Part shown: positions 17,487-27,400 of the stretch, piece by piece
How positions within the stretch are numbered: position 1 is the first letter of the stretch
Layout of the letters: each line of letters starts with the position of its first letter
Assembly (NCBI GenBank): GCA_046154645.1
Contig: JBJXDZ010000029.1
Span: 1-64,000, forward strand
Length of the DNA: 64,000 nt
Direction: 5' to 3'
From: Ga0077555 sp046154645
GTDB taxonomy: Bacteria > Pseudomonadota > Alphaproteobacteria > Rhizobiales > Hyphomicrobiaceae
Notes under the pieces: model-generated
What the model saw: the letters and a program-made list of their open reading frames with translations, nothing else
The model's database searches: none
What the model was told of the DNA's origin: nothing
Translations under genes and position numbers: made by a program

Positions 17487-17608
17487 GCGTTCTCGCGCCG
17501 ATATGATTCATGGTGCCGCAGGGTAGCCCCGATGATAGACCGTTGATGATCCGGCGAAAGTCCAAACATTGAGCACGTCCTGATCACCGCAAGGCTCAAG
17601 GGCATCCC

Positions 17609-18262
17609 ATGCAGCACGTTGTCCTGATCAATCCCAATACCAATGCGGTCACGACGAGCCGCATGGTGGAGATTGCGCGCGAGGCTGCTGGGCCCGGTGT
17701 CTCGATCGCCGGACTGACAGCCAGATCCGGTGTGCCGCTCATCTTCACGGCGGAGCAGTTGGACGTGGCGCGCCACGCGGTGCTGGCTTTGCGTGCCGAG
17801 ATCCCGGTCACCTGCGCAGGCATCATCATCGCCGCTTTCGGCGATCCAGCCCTCGACGAGATACGCGGGCTGTTGCCCGTTCCCGTGACTGGAATTGGCG
17901 AGGCCGGACTCCTGGAAGCAGCGCAAGGCGGGCGCCGATTTGCCGTTGTGAGCACCTCACCCGGTCTCGTGGCGGCGACGGACGCCAAGGTGGCTCGTCT
18001 TGGCTTGGGCGTCACCTATGCCGGCACCGTCCTGACGCCCGAAGAGCCGGTGACGCTCACCGCCGATCCAAGTCGTCTCGAGGCTTCGCTGGCCGCTGCC
18101 ATCGAGCGGGCCATTGTGGACCACGGCGTCGAGGCTGTCGTCATCGGTGGCGGTCCATTGGCTGCTGCCGCCCGCGCCTTGGCGCCGCGCTTTGCCATTG
18201 CCGTGGTCGAGCCGGTTTCTGCGGCTGTGCGCGCCCTGTTGCCCAAGCTCAGCGCCAGGTGA
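17609..18262 (+). CDS. Asp/Glu/hydantoin racemase family protein
   Basis: The 217-residue protein starts MQHVVLINPNTNAVTTSRMVEIAREAAG, with the INPNTN motif of hydantoin racemases. The two-cysteine racemase mechanism would need a Cys in each half. The first candidate is Cys in IPVTCAGIIIAAFGDPAL. The second half reads GVEAVVIGGGPLAAAAR, where the usual Cys before GGGP-like is replaced by Ile/Gly, so one catalytic Cys appears missing and racemase activity is doubtful. It is divergent from the hydantoinase and its 3' end overlaps gspF on the opposite strand by 14 bp. Confidence 0.75.
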   Translation: MQHVVLINPNTNAVTTSRMVEIAREAAGPGVSIAGLTARSGVPLIFTAEQLDVARHAVLALRAEIPVTCAGIIIAAFGDPALDEIRGLLPVPVTGIGEAGLLEAAQGGRRFAVVSTSPGLVAATDAKVARLGLGVTYAGTVLTPEEPVTLTADPSRLEASLAAAIERAIVDHGVEAVVIGGGPLAAAARALAPRFAIAVVEPVSAAVRALLPKLSAR

Positions 18263-19475
18263 GCTCGTTGAGGCTCAAGGTGGCACTGATGACCGAGAGG
18301 ATCAGTGTGCCCACGAGCGCGCCGATCAGTACAGTCAGGAGCGGCGCCAGCAGCGCGGTGGCACGTTCGACGTTGCGCTGAAAGGCTGCCTCGTAGATGT
18401 CGGCGACGCGAGCGGCCATGGCATCGATCTCGCCCGAGCGCTCACCGACCGAGATCAGGCGCACCGCGGTTTCGGGGATCCGGCCACCTTCGGCGAGAGC
18501 GGCGGCGAGGCCCGTGCCTTGGCGAACACGCTCGGTGGCGGCGGCCATGGCACTGGCAAAGCGGCTGTTGGCGAGCACGCCCGAGGCAACCGTCATGGCG
18601 TCGAGCAGGGGCACGCCACTGCGCAACAGGGTGGCCAGCGTGCGCGCAAGGCGACCGGTCTCGCGATAGGTGACGAGGCTTGCAAGGCCGGGAATGCGCA
18701 GCACCAGGCCATCGCGAAGGTGCTGCCAGGGCTGGCTGCGGCGAATGGCCATCCAGCCGCCGATCACTGCGGCAAGCGCAAGCGTGGTGAGGATGGGTTG
18801 TGCAACGAGCCCGGAGCGGACACCGTCAAGAATGCGCAGCGACAGCGGTAACTCGGCGCCGACACCCTTGAACAGTGGCCCAAGTGCCGGAATGAGAATG
18901 AACAGCACCAGCCCCATGGCCACGCTCGCCGCAGCCAGCAGCACCATCGGATAGAGCGTCGCCGAGCGCACCTGCTGGCGCACCTTCTCCGAGAGTTCCA
19001 GTGACTGCGCGAGATCAGCGAGCGCGGGGCCAAGCGTGCCAGATGCCTCGCCCGCCTTGACGATCTGCCAGGTGTGCGCGGGGAACGCATCGCCGGCAGC
19101 GGCCATGGCTTCCGACAGCGGTGCGCCACCTTCGACCTTGGTCAGCAATCCGCGCACGACATTGCGGGTGCGGGTGCCGAGCAGCGGTTGTCCGGCCAGA
19201 ATGCGCAAGGCTTCGTCGATCGGCAGCTCCGCCTTGATCAGCGTCGCCAGTTCGCGCGTCAGCGTTGCAAGGTTGCCTGCGGGGAGCCCGGTGCCTCCGA
19301 ACACTTCACGTTCCCACCACCGTGTTGGGTCGGGGGCAGCGCCCTCGGCGACATCGAAGGGGAAGACGCGGCGGTGATGCAACTCGTCGATTGCTACCTT
19401 GCGGTTGGCGGCTTCGATGCTGCCGGCGAGTTCGCGGCCATCGGGACCGAAGGCTTTGTAGCGAAACGTTGCCAT
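18249..19475 (-). CDS. gspF: Type II secretion inner-membrane protein GspF
   Basis: Polytopic platform protein of a type II secretion/type IV pilus-like machine, 408 residues from ATG 19473-19475 (MATFRYKAFGPDGRELAGSI). A long upstream frame to 19703 lies inside gspE and is rejected. It has two T2SSF domains (about 70-195 and 270-395), each with conserved FPAHTWQIVKAGEASGTLGPAL / RLISVGERSGEIDAMAARVADIYE. Three membrane segments are visible (YPMVLLAAASVAMGLVLFILIPAL; ILTTLALAAVIGGWMAI; LLTVLIGALVGTLILSVISATL). It overlaps gspE by one base of the stop/start pair. Confidence 0.9.
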   Translation of the reverse strand: MATFRYKAFGPDGRELAGSIEAANRKVAIDELHHRRVFPFDVAEGAAPDPTRWWEREVFGGTGLPAGNLATLTRELATLIKAELPIDEALRILAGQPLLGTRTRNVVRGLLTKVEGGAPLSEAMAAAGDAFPAHTWQIVKAGEASGTLGPALADLAQSLELSEKVRQQVRSATLYPMVLLAAASVAMGLVLFILIPALGPLFKGVGAELPLSLRILDGVRSGLVAQPILTTLALAAVIGGWMAIRRSQPWQHLRDGLVLRIPGLASLVTYRETGRLARTLATLLRSGVPLLDAMTVASGVLANSRFASAMAAATERVRQGTGLAAALAEGGRIPETAVRLISVGERSGEIDAMAARVADIYEAAFQRNVERATALLAPLLTVLIGALVGTLILSVISATLSLNELTWR

Positions 19476-21253
19476 CAGTCGGCTCGGGCGACGCGCAGGA
19501 TCTCGTCCAGCGTGGTTTGGCCTAATAGCACCAGGGCGAGCCCTTGCTCGAGCAGCGGTGTCATACCTTGTGTCTTGGCTGCTGCTTCGATGGCCTGCTC
19601 GGAAGGTCCGGCGAGAATCGCGCGGCGTACGGGATCGTCGACGAACATCAACTCGCCGACGACGTGGCGGCCGGCATAACCGGTGCCGCGGCAGCTCGGG
19701 CAACCCACGCGTTCGCGCAATCCGGGTGCATCGAGATGAGCGGCGTTGTCGAGCAGGCGGGCCACAGTCGCGTGCGCGCCGCTACCGACGCCAAGCGGCT
19801 TTGCGCAGGCTTCGCAGAGGCGACGCACGAGCCGCTGGGCCAGGATGGCATTGACGCTGGAGGCGAGCAAATAGTCGGCGACGCCCATGTCCAGCAATCG
19901 CGCAATGGTGCCGGCGGCGCTGTTGGTGTGCAACGTCGACAGCACGAGGTGGCCGGTCAACGACGCCTGCACGGCGATGCGGGCGGTGTCGAGATCGCGG
20001 ATCTCGCCGACCATGATCACGTCGGGATCCTGGCGCAGCATCGAGCGCAAGGTGTGCGCGAAGGTGAGGCCGATGCGCGGCTGTACCTGGACCTGGTTGA
20101 TGCCGGCGATGCGGTACTCGATCGGGTCCTCGACGGTGAGGATCTTCAGCTCGGAGGTGTTGAGCCGATTGAGCGCAGTGTAGAGCGTCGTCGTCTTGCC
20201 GCTGCCGGTCGGGCCGGTGACCAGCACGATGCCGGTCGGGCGGGCAATCAGGCGGGCAAGGCCAGTTTCGATCTCGGCGGCAAAGCCCAACTCCGCGAAA
20301 TCCCCGGTCAGGCTCTTGCGGTCGAGGATGCGCATGACGACGCTCTCGCCGGAAATTGTCGGCATGGTCGAGACGCGCAGGTCGATCTCGTTGCCACGCA
20401 CGTTGGCGCGGATGCGGCCATCCTGCGGCAGGCGGCGCTCGGCAATGTTCAGCTCGGCCATCACCTTGATGCGCGAGGCGACGGCGGCTTGCAGATCCGG
20501 CGCCAACCGTTCCGACACCGCCAGCACGCCATCGATGCGCAGGCGCACGTCGAGGCTCGATTCGCCGGGCTCGAGATGAATATCGGAGGCGCCGGCCTCC
20601 CAGGCGCGGGTGATCAGATCCTGCACCAGCTTGATGACGGGTGCGTCGCTGGCGATGTCGGCGAGACGGCGGAGGTCGGTTTCGGAGGTTGCAATGGGGG
20701 CGCTGTCGCTGGCGGCGATCGGCGTCGAGCTGCCTGCGGCAGCTTGGGCGCGGGCGGCGTTGGCAGCAGCGGGCGCCGAATAAAGCCGCTCGATGCCGCG
20801 TTCGATGAGGCCGCGCGGCATGACAACGGCATGTACCGGGCGTCCCAGCAGGTAGGCCAAGCCGGTGACCTGATCGGTGGCGAAAGGATCGGCGACGGCA
20901 ATGGTGACCGTGGCGCCATCGTCGAGGAGGGGGAGGACGCGATTGCGGCGCAGGAAATCGAGATCGATCTGGTCGCGCAACAAGGCCCGACGCGGCACGG
21001 CATCGACGCCGGCAAGCTCGAGCCCCAGGAACGCGGCCAATCGCATGGCCATCTCGTCTTCGGAGACGAGGCCAAGGCCGATCAGCACCATATCGAAGCG
21101 TTCGCCGGCTTGCTTGTGAGCGCGCTCGGCGCGGGCGAGTTGCAAGCGGTCGAGCACACCATCGGCCACCAGCGCGGCGCCGAAGCGGGCGACAAAGTCG
21201 GCGCTCCGGGGATCGCCGGGGCCATTGCGCGGCTTGGCTGCCACGTCCGCCAT
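19475..21253 (-). CDS. gspE: Type II secretion ATPase GspE
   Basis: Cytoplasmic secretion ATPase of 592 residues. The N-terminal about 150 residues are an MshEN/GspE-N domain (LDRLQLARAERAHKQAGERFDMVLIGLGLVSEDEM). A linker rich in Ala/Ser/Pro (about 165-190) follows. The ATPase domain has Walker A GPTGSGKTTTLYTAL, an Asp box (ILTVEDPIEYRI), Walker B (DPDVIMVGEIRD) and a His box (HLVLSTLHTNSAAGTIARL). The zinc-binding tetracysteine unit of true GspE/PilB is intact (CEAC ... CPSC). It faces the divergent L/M/N-like genes across a 125-bp gap, which must hold both promoters. Confidence 0.93.
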   Translation of the reverse strand: MADVAAKPRNGPGDPRSADFVARFGAALVADGVLDRLQLARAERAHKQAGERFDMVLIGLGLVSEDEMAMRLAAFLGLELAGVDAVPRRALLRDQIDLDFLRRNRVLPLLDDGATVTIAVADPFATDQVTGLAYLLGRPVHAVVMPRGLIERGIERLYSAPAAANAARAQAAAGSSTPIAASDSAPIATSETDLRRLADIASDAPVIKLVQDLITRAWEAGASDIHLEPGESSLDVRLRIDGVLAVSERLAPDLQAAVASRIKVMAELNIAERRLPQDGRIRANVRGNEIDLRVSTMPTISGESVVMRILDRKSLTGDFAELGFAAEIETGLARLIARPTGIVLVTGPTGSGKTTTLYTALNRLNTSELKILTVEDPIEYRIAGINQVQVQPRIGLTFAHTLRSMLRQDPDVIMVGEIRDLDTARIAVQASLTGHLVLSTLHTNSAAGTIARLLDMGVADYLLASSVNAILAQRLVRRLCEACAKPLGVGSGAHATVARLLDNAAHLDAPGLRERVGCPSCRGTGYAGRHVVGELMFVDDPVRRAILAGPSEQAIEAAAKTQGMTPLLEQGLALVLLGQTTLDEILRVARAD

Positions 21254-21378
21254 GATTAACCCTGTCTATGAGCCTTGCGCCGCGAATCTCAGGCGTCGAC
21301 TGTAGCGCGAGGTGGCCCACTTCGGCTATGAGTCGCAAGCTTGAGCGCCAGCGGCGCGAACGACTATTTTCAGAGATT

Positions 21379-22464
21379 ATGAACCAGATCGCAGCCAGCG
21401 TCGGAGCCTTCTTGCGGTGGTGGGGCGGACAGCTTCGCGACCTGGCACCGGTTGGCGGACCGAGTCTGAGCCAGGCTCAGGCGCCGCGTCTGGTGCTGAG
21501 CGTATCGGGCGGTCGGGGTATGCTGGAGCGGCAAGCCGCGGGAGCTACGACGCCCATCGGCGATGGACAAGCCGTCGCCCCTGAAGCGCTGGCGGTGTTG
21601 CTGGCTGAGGCTGGAACATCGCGCTTGCCGGTCGGGCTGCGGGTGCCGCTCAGCGATTGTCTGGAGCGGCGCGTCGATTTGCCGGGCGAGGCCCGCGCCC
21701 GCTTTGCCGAGATCCTGCGGCTCGATCTCGAACGCGCCACGCCGTTTCGCGCCAGCGACGTGCTGAGTGGCTTTGTGGTGCCGCCAGGGCGGACAACGGG
21801 CGGCATGGTGCGGGTGCGCCAGTTGGTGCTGCGGCGGGACAAGGTGGCGCCCTGGCTGGCGGCGCTGGATCGTCTCGGGCAGCCGGCGCAGTTCATCGAT
21901 TGCCGCGACGAAACAACGGGCGAGGTGATTCCGGTCAATTTGTTGGCCGGTGAAACAGCAGACTCCGGGACGCTGCACAGCCTTGGGGCAAGGGCGGCAC
22001 TTCTGGCGGCCTGTCTGGCGTTGGCCGGAGCCTCGCTGTGGACCTGGAGCAGCCGGCAGGCCGCGGCGCTTGATGCGGTGCGCGCAGACACGGCGGTGGC
22101 GCGGGAAAAGGCGGTGCGCGCGCAACGCACGCTCGACGGCGCGGTTGGCACGCTCGGCGATCTCGGCGCCCTCAGGCAATTGACCACGGGCCCTGTCTCG
22201 GTCACCGAGGTGGTGGACACATTGAGCCGTCTCATTCCCGATCAGGCCTCGCTGCAGGATCTGCGCATTGAGGCCGGCGTGATCGAGATGTCGGGGCTCG
22301 CCCAGAACGCGGCCGCGCTGCTGCCCTTGCTGGAGCGGTCGGCCATCTTCACGGAGGCTTCGTTCACCGCACCGGTGCTGCTCGATCCAACGGTTGGCAA
22401 GGAACGCTTCTCGATCCGCTTGCGGATGCGGCCTGCTCCTCAACCACCGGGGGCGCGGCCATGA
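21379..22464 (+). CDS. GspL/PilN-like secretion protein
   Basis: The product from ATG 21379 has 361 residues; an in-frame start at 21268 adds 37 unconserved residues, so the start is uncertain. The N-terminal part resembles the cytoplasmic actin-like GspL domain (LPVGLRVPLSDCLERRVDLPGEARARFAEILRLDLERATPF). A single membrane segment follows (ALLAACLALAGASLWTWSS, about 205-223), then a periplasmic PilN/ferredoxin-like half (VTEVVDTLSRLIPDQASLQDLRIEAGVIEMSG). GspL links the ATPase GspE to the inner-membrane platform. Its TGA overlaps the ATG of the next gene. Confidence 0.72.
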   Translation: MNQIAASVGAFLRWWGGQLRDLAPVGGPSLSQAQAPRLVLSVSGGRGMLERQAAGATTPIGDGQAVAPEALAVLLAEAGTSRLPVGLRVPLSDCLERRVDLPGEARARFAEILRLDLERATPFRASDVLSGFVVPPGRTTGGMVRVRQLVLRRDKVAPWLAALDRLGQPAQFIDCRDETTGEVIPVNLLAGETADSGTLHSLGARAALLAACLALAGASLWTWSSRQAAALDAVRADTAVAREKAVRAQRTLDGAVGTLGDLGALRQLTTGPVSVTEVVDTLSRLIPDQASLQDLRIEAGVIEMSGLAQNAAALLPLLERSAIFTEASFTAPVLLDPTVGKERFSIRLRMRPAPQPPGARP

Positions 22465-23024
22465 CGCTTGCCTTGCCGCCGTCGCTGCAACGAATGTTGG
22501 CGCTGGGGCTGGCGGCGTTGGTCACGCTGGCCTTATGGCTTGGCGTGGCGCGACCGCTCTTGGCTCACTTCGCCGAGCAGCGCGATGCCCTCGCCCGCGA
22601 ACGCGTCATGCTTGGCCGCTTCCTCGCCGCCGGCAATCGCTCGGCCACCGCGGGCGACATCGAACGGCGTATTAACGAGGTGCTTGGTGGCGAGGCCCTG
22701 CTCAAGGGCGAGAGCGATGCCATTCGGCTGGCCAACCTGCAAACGCTGGTCGGGGAGATCGCCGCGCGCGGCAATATCCGGCCGCGCAGTGTGCGCACGT
22801 TGCCGCGTCGCGAGCAGGGTGGACTGGCGGTCCTCGGCGTGCGCATTCAGCTGCAGAGCGATCTGGCGAGCGTGCAGGCTTTGCTGCATCGACTGGAGAG
22901 CGCGGAGACGTTGCTGTTGCTCTCAGGCCTGCAGATGACGCGGGCTGCGGGCACCGGCGGAGGTCCGACCGAACTCGACGTGCGTCTCGATATCCTCGGC
23001 GTTGCGCGCAAGGAGGGCGGCTGA
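22461..23024 (+). CDS. GspM-like type II secretion protein
   Basis: A 187-residue bitopic protein with a short cytoplasmic tail, one membrane helix at about 11-30 (RMLALGLAALVTLALWLGVA), a coiled-coil-like stretch (HFAEQRDALARERVMLGRFLAA) and a small alpha/beta domain. This is the GspM topology, and the place directly after the GspL-like gene supports it. GspM binds GspL in the inner membrane. Sequence identity in this family is low, so the call rests mostly on topology and position. Confidence 0.65.
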   Translation: MTLALPPSLQRMLALGLAALVTLALWLGVARPLLAHFAEQRDALARERVMLGRFLAAGNRSATAGDIERRINEVLGGEALLKGESDAIRLANLQTLVGEIAARGNIRPRSVRTLPRREQGGLAVLGVRIQLQSDLASVQALLHRLESAETLLLLSGLQMTRAAGTGGGPTELDVRLDILGVARKEGG

Positions 23025-23025
23025 C

Positions 23026-23574
23026 ATGCGGGCGCGCGTCGATCCACTGGCAGTGATCCTCGGCCTTGCCGCTCTGGGCTTGGCGGCGCTGCTGTGGCTG
23101 GCGATGACAGTGCCAATCGAGCGGCGGCCGGTGGCCGACGCGGGCGGCGATGGCGCAACACCGGTTGATGCAGGTTTGGCGGCGCGACCGGCGCGGCCTG
23201 GTCCCTTGGCGGGTTACTCTGAGACGCTGTCGCGGCCATTGCTGGAGCCGACACGGCGGCCGGTTTTGGCCAAGCCGGTGGAAGTTGTCGCTCCTCGCGT
23301 CGTCGCGCCGCCGCCCGTGCCGCCACCAGCGCCCGCGCCGCCGCCGTCGCTCGCGGGCCTCAAGCTGTTGGGCATCGTCAAGGCCGGTCGCGAGCCCTTG
23401 CGCGCGCTCATTCGAGGCAACGAAGGCGAGAGCGGGCAATGGGTGGTCGAAGGCGGCCAACTCGGCCGCTGGCGCGTCGAAAAGATCAGCGAGGCCGCCG
23501 TGGTCCTCGAAGCGTTGGGCACGCGCGTCGAACTCGCCATGTTTGCGGCCCCACGCCCGCTGGCCAAACGCTAA
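23026..23574 (+). CDS. GspN/GspC-like type II secretion protein
   Basis: The 182-residue product starts MRARVDPLAVILGLAALGL, has one N-terminal membrane helix (about 8-27), a proline-rich linker (about 95-112, PPPVPPPAPAPPP) and a compact C-terminal domain (LAGLKLLGIVKAGREPLRAL ... QWVVEGGQLGRWRVEKISEAAVVLE). That resembles the homology-region domain of GspC and the short GspN-type proteins of alphaproteobacterial systems, which contact the secretin. It starts 2 bp after the GspM-like stop. No secretin (GspD) or pseudopilin genes follow. Confidence 0.6.
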   Translation: MRARVDPLAVILGLAALGLAALLWLAMTVPIERRPVADAGGDGATPVDAGLAARPARPGPLAGYSETLSRPLLEPTRRPVLAKPVEVVAPRVVAPPPVPPPAPAPPPSLAGLKLLGIVKAGREPLRALIRGNEGESGQWVVEGGQLGRWRVEKISEAAVVLEALGTRVELAMFAAPRPLAKR

Positions 23575-23590
23575 CGTAACGAGGGCCCCA

Positions 23591-24313
23591 ATGACTCGCG
23601 CGAACCGCATGAGCAAAGCCGAGCGCGACCTGCGCCAATCGATCATTGATGCCTGCCGCTTCATGAATGCCAGCGGGCTCAATCAGGGCACGTCGGGCAA
23701 CGTCTCTGTGCGCCATGGCGGGGAGGTGCTGATCACGCCCTCGGCGACGCCCTATGATCGCATGACGCCTGAGATGATCGCGTCGATGCCGATCGATGGT
23801 GAACGGGGCGCGTGGGACGGCCCGCTGAAGCCCTCGACGGAGTGGCCGTTTCACCTCGACATCCTGCGCGCGCGGCCGGAGATCACGGCAATCGTGCATG
23901 CGCATTCGACGTTTGCCACGACGCTGGCCATCGCACGCAAACCCATTCCCGCCTGTCACTACATGATTGCGGCGTTCGGTGGCACCGACATCCGCTGCGC
24001 GGGGTATGCACGCTACGGCAGCGAGGAGCTATCCCGCCTTGCCGTTGCGGCGCTGGAGGATCGCATGGGCTGCCTGCTTGCCAACCACGGCATGATCGCC
24101 ATCGGGCCGGGCTTGGAGAAGGCTCTGTGGCTGGCGCAGGAATTGGAGACGATCGCCAAGCAATACTATCTGTCGCTCGCCATCGGCGGTCCTGTGCTGC
24201 TCACCAGTGCCCAGATCGCCGAGGTGCAGACGGGCTTCGCGAGCTACGGGCTGCAACCAGCGGAGAAGGCCGGAGTGAAGTCGCAGAAGCGAGTAAAGAA
24301 GGGCGCCATGTAG
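23591..24313 (+). CDS. Class II aldolase/adducin family protein (fuculose-phosphate aldolase-like)
   Basis: Zinc-dependent class II aldolase fold, 240 residues. Motifs visible are NQGTSGNVSVRHG (about 30-42), SATPYDRMTPEM, PSTEWPFHLDIL with the catalytic Glu, the zinc pair HAHS in AIVHAHSTFATTL, and a third His in LLANHGMIAIGPGL. This supports cleavage of a sugar phosphate such as L-fuculose 1-phosphate, or a related decarboxylation. The ATG at 23591 follows GAGG at 23581-23584; an ATG at 23609 is the alternative. It sits 16 bp after the GspN-like gene but is probably functionally unrelated to secretion. Confidence 0.85.
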   Translation: MTRANRMSKAERDLRQSIIDACRFMNASGLNQGTSGNVSVRHGGEVLITPSATPYDRMTPEMIASMPIDGERGAWDGPLKPSTEWPFHLDILRARPEITAIVHAHSTFATTLAIARKPIPACHYMIAAFGGTDIRCAGYARYGSEELSRLAVAALEDRMGCLLANHGMIAIGPGLEKALWLAQELETIAKQYYLSLAIGGPVLLTSAQIAEVQTGFASYGLQPAEKAGVKSQKRVKKGAM

Positions 24314-24391
24314 GCAACACGTGCGCGTGATCCGCGACAACCAGCGCCCGATCGACAATTGCGACGGATACTGGCATCGCCCAACAGCTAC

Positions 24392-24418
24392 GGGGTGACC
24401 GCACTGCGCGATCACCCC
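24392..24418. terminator. Stem-loop between convergent aldolase and RTX genes
   Basis: GGGGTGA (24392-24398) and TCACCCC (24412-24418) are perfect 7-bp arms around a 13-nt loop, in the gap between two genes that converge. There is no T-run after either side, so it may be a bidirectional transcription barrier or a plain hairpin. Confidence 0.35.
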
Positions 24419-24459
24419 GGGTGGCTTAGTCAAGACGTGTTGGAGCGATCAAATTCACA

Positions 24460-27400
24460 TCACACGAAGTAGTGGTCGGTCTGTTGGCCGAGGGCATTGA
24501 ACACGAAGGCCTCGTAGGTCCACGGCTGGACGTTCAGATAGTCGAAGTAGGCGGCGATGCTGGTACCGTTGTCGTACACCGCGCCCTGCGCCGTCTGACG
24601 GCCTTGGGCGTCGATGTAGTCGGTCAGTGTCGACCAAGTCTGCGTGCCGTTTGGGGCAGCCAAGCTGGTCGGGTCGTAGCTCACCGAGATTAACGTGCCG
24701 TCATCATAGCGCGTCTGCACCGTGATGATTTGCCCGCCGGTGTTGGTGAAGTTCGAGCTGAAGGCATGCGTGAATGCGTTAGCCACATCATAGGAGGTCC
24801 CATAGGCGACGCCGCTGTCTTCCTGGGTGAACGAACTCGTGATGTTGCCCAGAGCATCGAGATTGTTCAGCGAATAGGTGAACGACTGGGCCCCGGCAGC
24901 ATCGTTGATGACCGACGTTGCAGTACCATTGTCGTTCAGTGTGTAGGTACCGGTTTGACGGCCTTGGTTGTCCTGGTAGGAAATATAGTAGTTATAGGCC
25001 TGTGTTCCCGTTGCGTCATAGACGGAGCCATAAGCCGTGCCGTCGTCACTGCTGAACAGAGTGCTCGTCGTCTGTCCGGCCGTGTCGAAATTGCTCGTCA
25101 CGGAGCTCCACGGATTGGCACCGGCGACGTCGTAAACGATAAGGGATGAGGTCGCATTGTCGTTGGTCGTGCGCTGCTGTGACAATTGCCAAGCCGGCGT
25201 ATAGTCCTCGGCGATATTCGACCATGCTTGTGTGTTCGTGAGATCGTTGCGCACGACATGCGCCGACTCGAACTCATGCGCTGCCAGATCGAAAGTCAGC
25301 GGTGTTGGTAGATCGATGACCCAAAGCGCGTCCGTATCGGCACCGCCAAGCACGTTGGCGAGATCATCGCCGGCATCCCAGTAGACGATGTCGTTGCCGG
25401 CGCCGCCGTTCATCTTGTCGACGCCTAAGCCGCCGATCAACGTGTCATTGCCGTTGCCGCCGTTTAGCGTATCGTTGCCGTCGTCCACTTCGCTCGATAC
25501 GCCAAAAACGCCGCCATAAAAATTGATGTTCGTATCGTCGCCGATGAGGATGTCGTCGTTGTCGCCGCCGTTTAGCGTGTCATCACCGTCTTGACCAACG
25601 AGATAGTTGGCATTGCCGTCGCCGGTAATGGTGTCGTTGAACTCGGATCCCGATGCATCTTCGATTCCTGACAGCGTATCAGTGAACCCGTATCCATCAT
25701 TGGCCTGGCCCGTGCTCAGGTCCACGAGGACGCCCGCAATTGAGGTCCGGTACCGGACCTGATCGCGAACGCCACCACCGCCATTTATCGTGTCGGCGCC
25801 GGCTTCACCGGTAAACTGCTCAGCCAATGCGCCATTGCTGCCGATAAGAACGTCACCGAAATCTGAACCTTCCACGGCATTGACGCCGGTGAAGTTGTCA
25901 ACACCGATATCGGCCGTCACCCCGACCGTCGATTGAGCGGTGCCCAAGCCGAGATCCACCGTCACGCCGGCCAGCGCCGAGTTGTAATCCAATCGGGTCG
26001 ACCCGTTGCCGGTGATGGTGTCGTCACCGCCACCTGGATCGAACACGTTCAGGAGGCCATATGAAGCAGCAAAGAGCAGCGTGGCTGTATAGCTGTCGTT
26101 GAAGTGCGAGCCGCGAATCTTTTCGACGTGGACCAAGGTGTCGGTGCCAACGGACGCATTGCCCGCGACGGTGCTGGCCGCGCCAAGCGAAACCGTGATG
26201 CCTGCCGATGCGCCCGTATATTGGGCCGTATCGAAATCGACCATTCCCAATGTGCCAATGGAGAAGGTGCCGCCATTGATGATGTCATCTCCGCCGGCTC
26301 CGTTGAACGTGAAATCTCCGTGGGCGCCAGTAGCTGTGAACGTGTCGGCAAAGCCCGAGCCGCGCACGCTATTGACACCGGTGAAGGTGTCTGTGCCGAC
26401 GCTCGTGTTGCCGACGGCTTGACCAGCACCGGTGAAGACGTTGCCGACTGTCGGCGTCCAGGTCACGGAGACCGCCCCGGTCGACTGGCTGAAGCCAACG
26501 CGCGTCTGGTTGTTGCCGGTGATGCTGTCGTTGCCAGCCATGCCTTCGAATTGATTGAAGGCGCCGAACAGTCCGCGGAAATCAGCAAATGCGGTGTACA
26601 CGTCACCCGTGGCATTGTTGGTGCCGCGGATCGACTCCACGAAGCTCAGCGTATCGGTGCCGGGCGACGTTCCCGTTACGCTGCCAGCAGCCGTTGTCGG
26701 GGCTCCCACTGTGTTGCTGGTGCCGATGGTGGCGGTGATGTTGCTGGTCTCGTTGTCGTAGCGAGCCAGATTGCCGTCGTACCGCTTGTTGGTGCCGCCA
26801 CCGGTGATGATATCGTTACCACCGCGGCCGTCGAAGACGAAGCCGAAGAAGCTCGTCGTATAGAACGCTGTCGAGGCGCCCGTAGCCGTGAACGTGTCGA
26901 CGAAGTTCGAGCCACGTACCGCGCTTACACCACTAAAGGTGTCGGTGCCGATACCCGTGCCGGTCGAGGTGCCACTACCGTTGTTCGTGCCGGAGGTCCA
27001 GACGACAGTTGCGCCCGGCCCGGCGGTAAAGCTGTTGCCGAAGGCAATCCGCGTATTGCCGTTGCCCGTTATCGTGTCGACGCCACCAAGTCCTTCGAAC
27101 TCGTTGAAGCTGCTGAGTGATGCCACGTTGCCGGCCAGGAAATTCCGGAAGGCCGTGAAAGAGTCTCCCGCACTTGTGCCAACGAACTGCTCAATGCTGT
27201 CGAGCGTGTCAGTGCCGATCGTGGGGCTGGCAGCGGTTGCAAGGCCTGTCGAAACCGTCGCGGCTCCGGCGACATTTGACGTTCCGACCGTGATGGTCAC
27301 CGGCCCAACCATCGATGCGTGTTGATAGCTTACTGTGTCAAACCCGCCACCGCCGTTGATGATGTCATTGTCGCCAAAGGCGCGGAAAAAGTCATTGAGG

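Noticed and set aside
19544..21259. 571-codon plus-strand frame
   Set aside because: Antisense to gspE with its full set of ATPase motifs.
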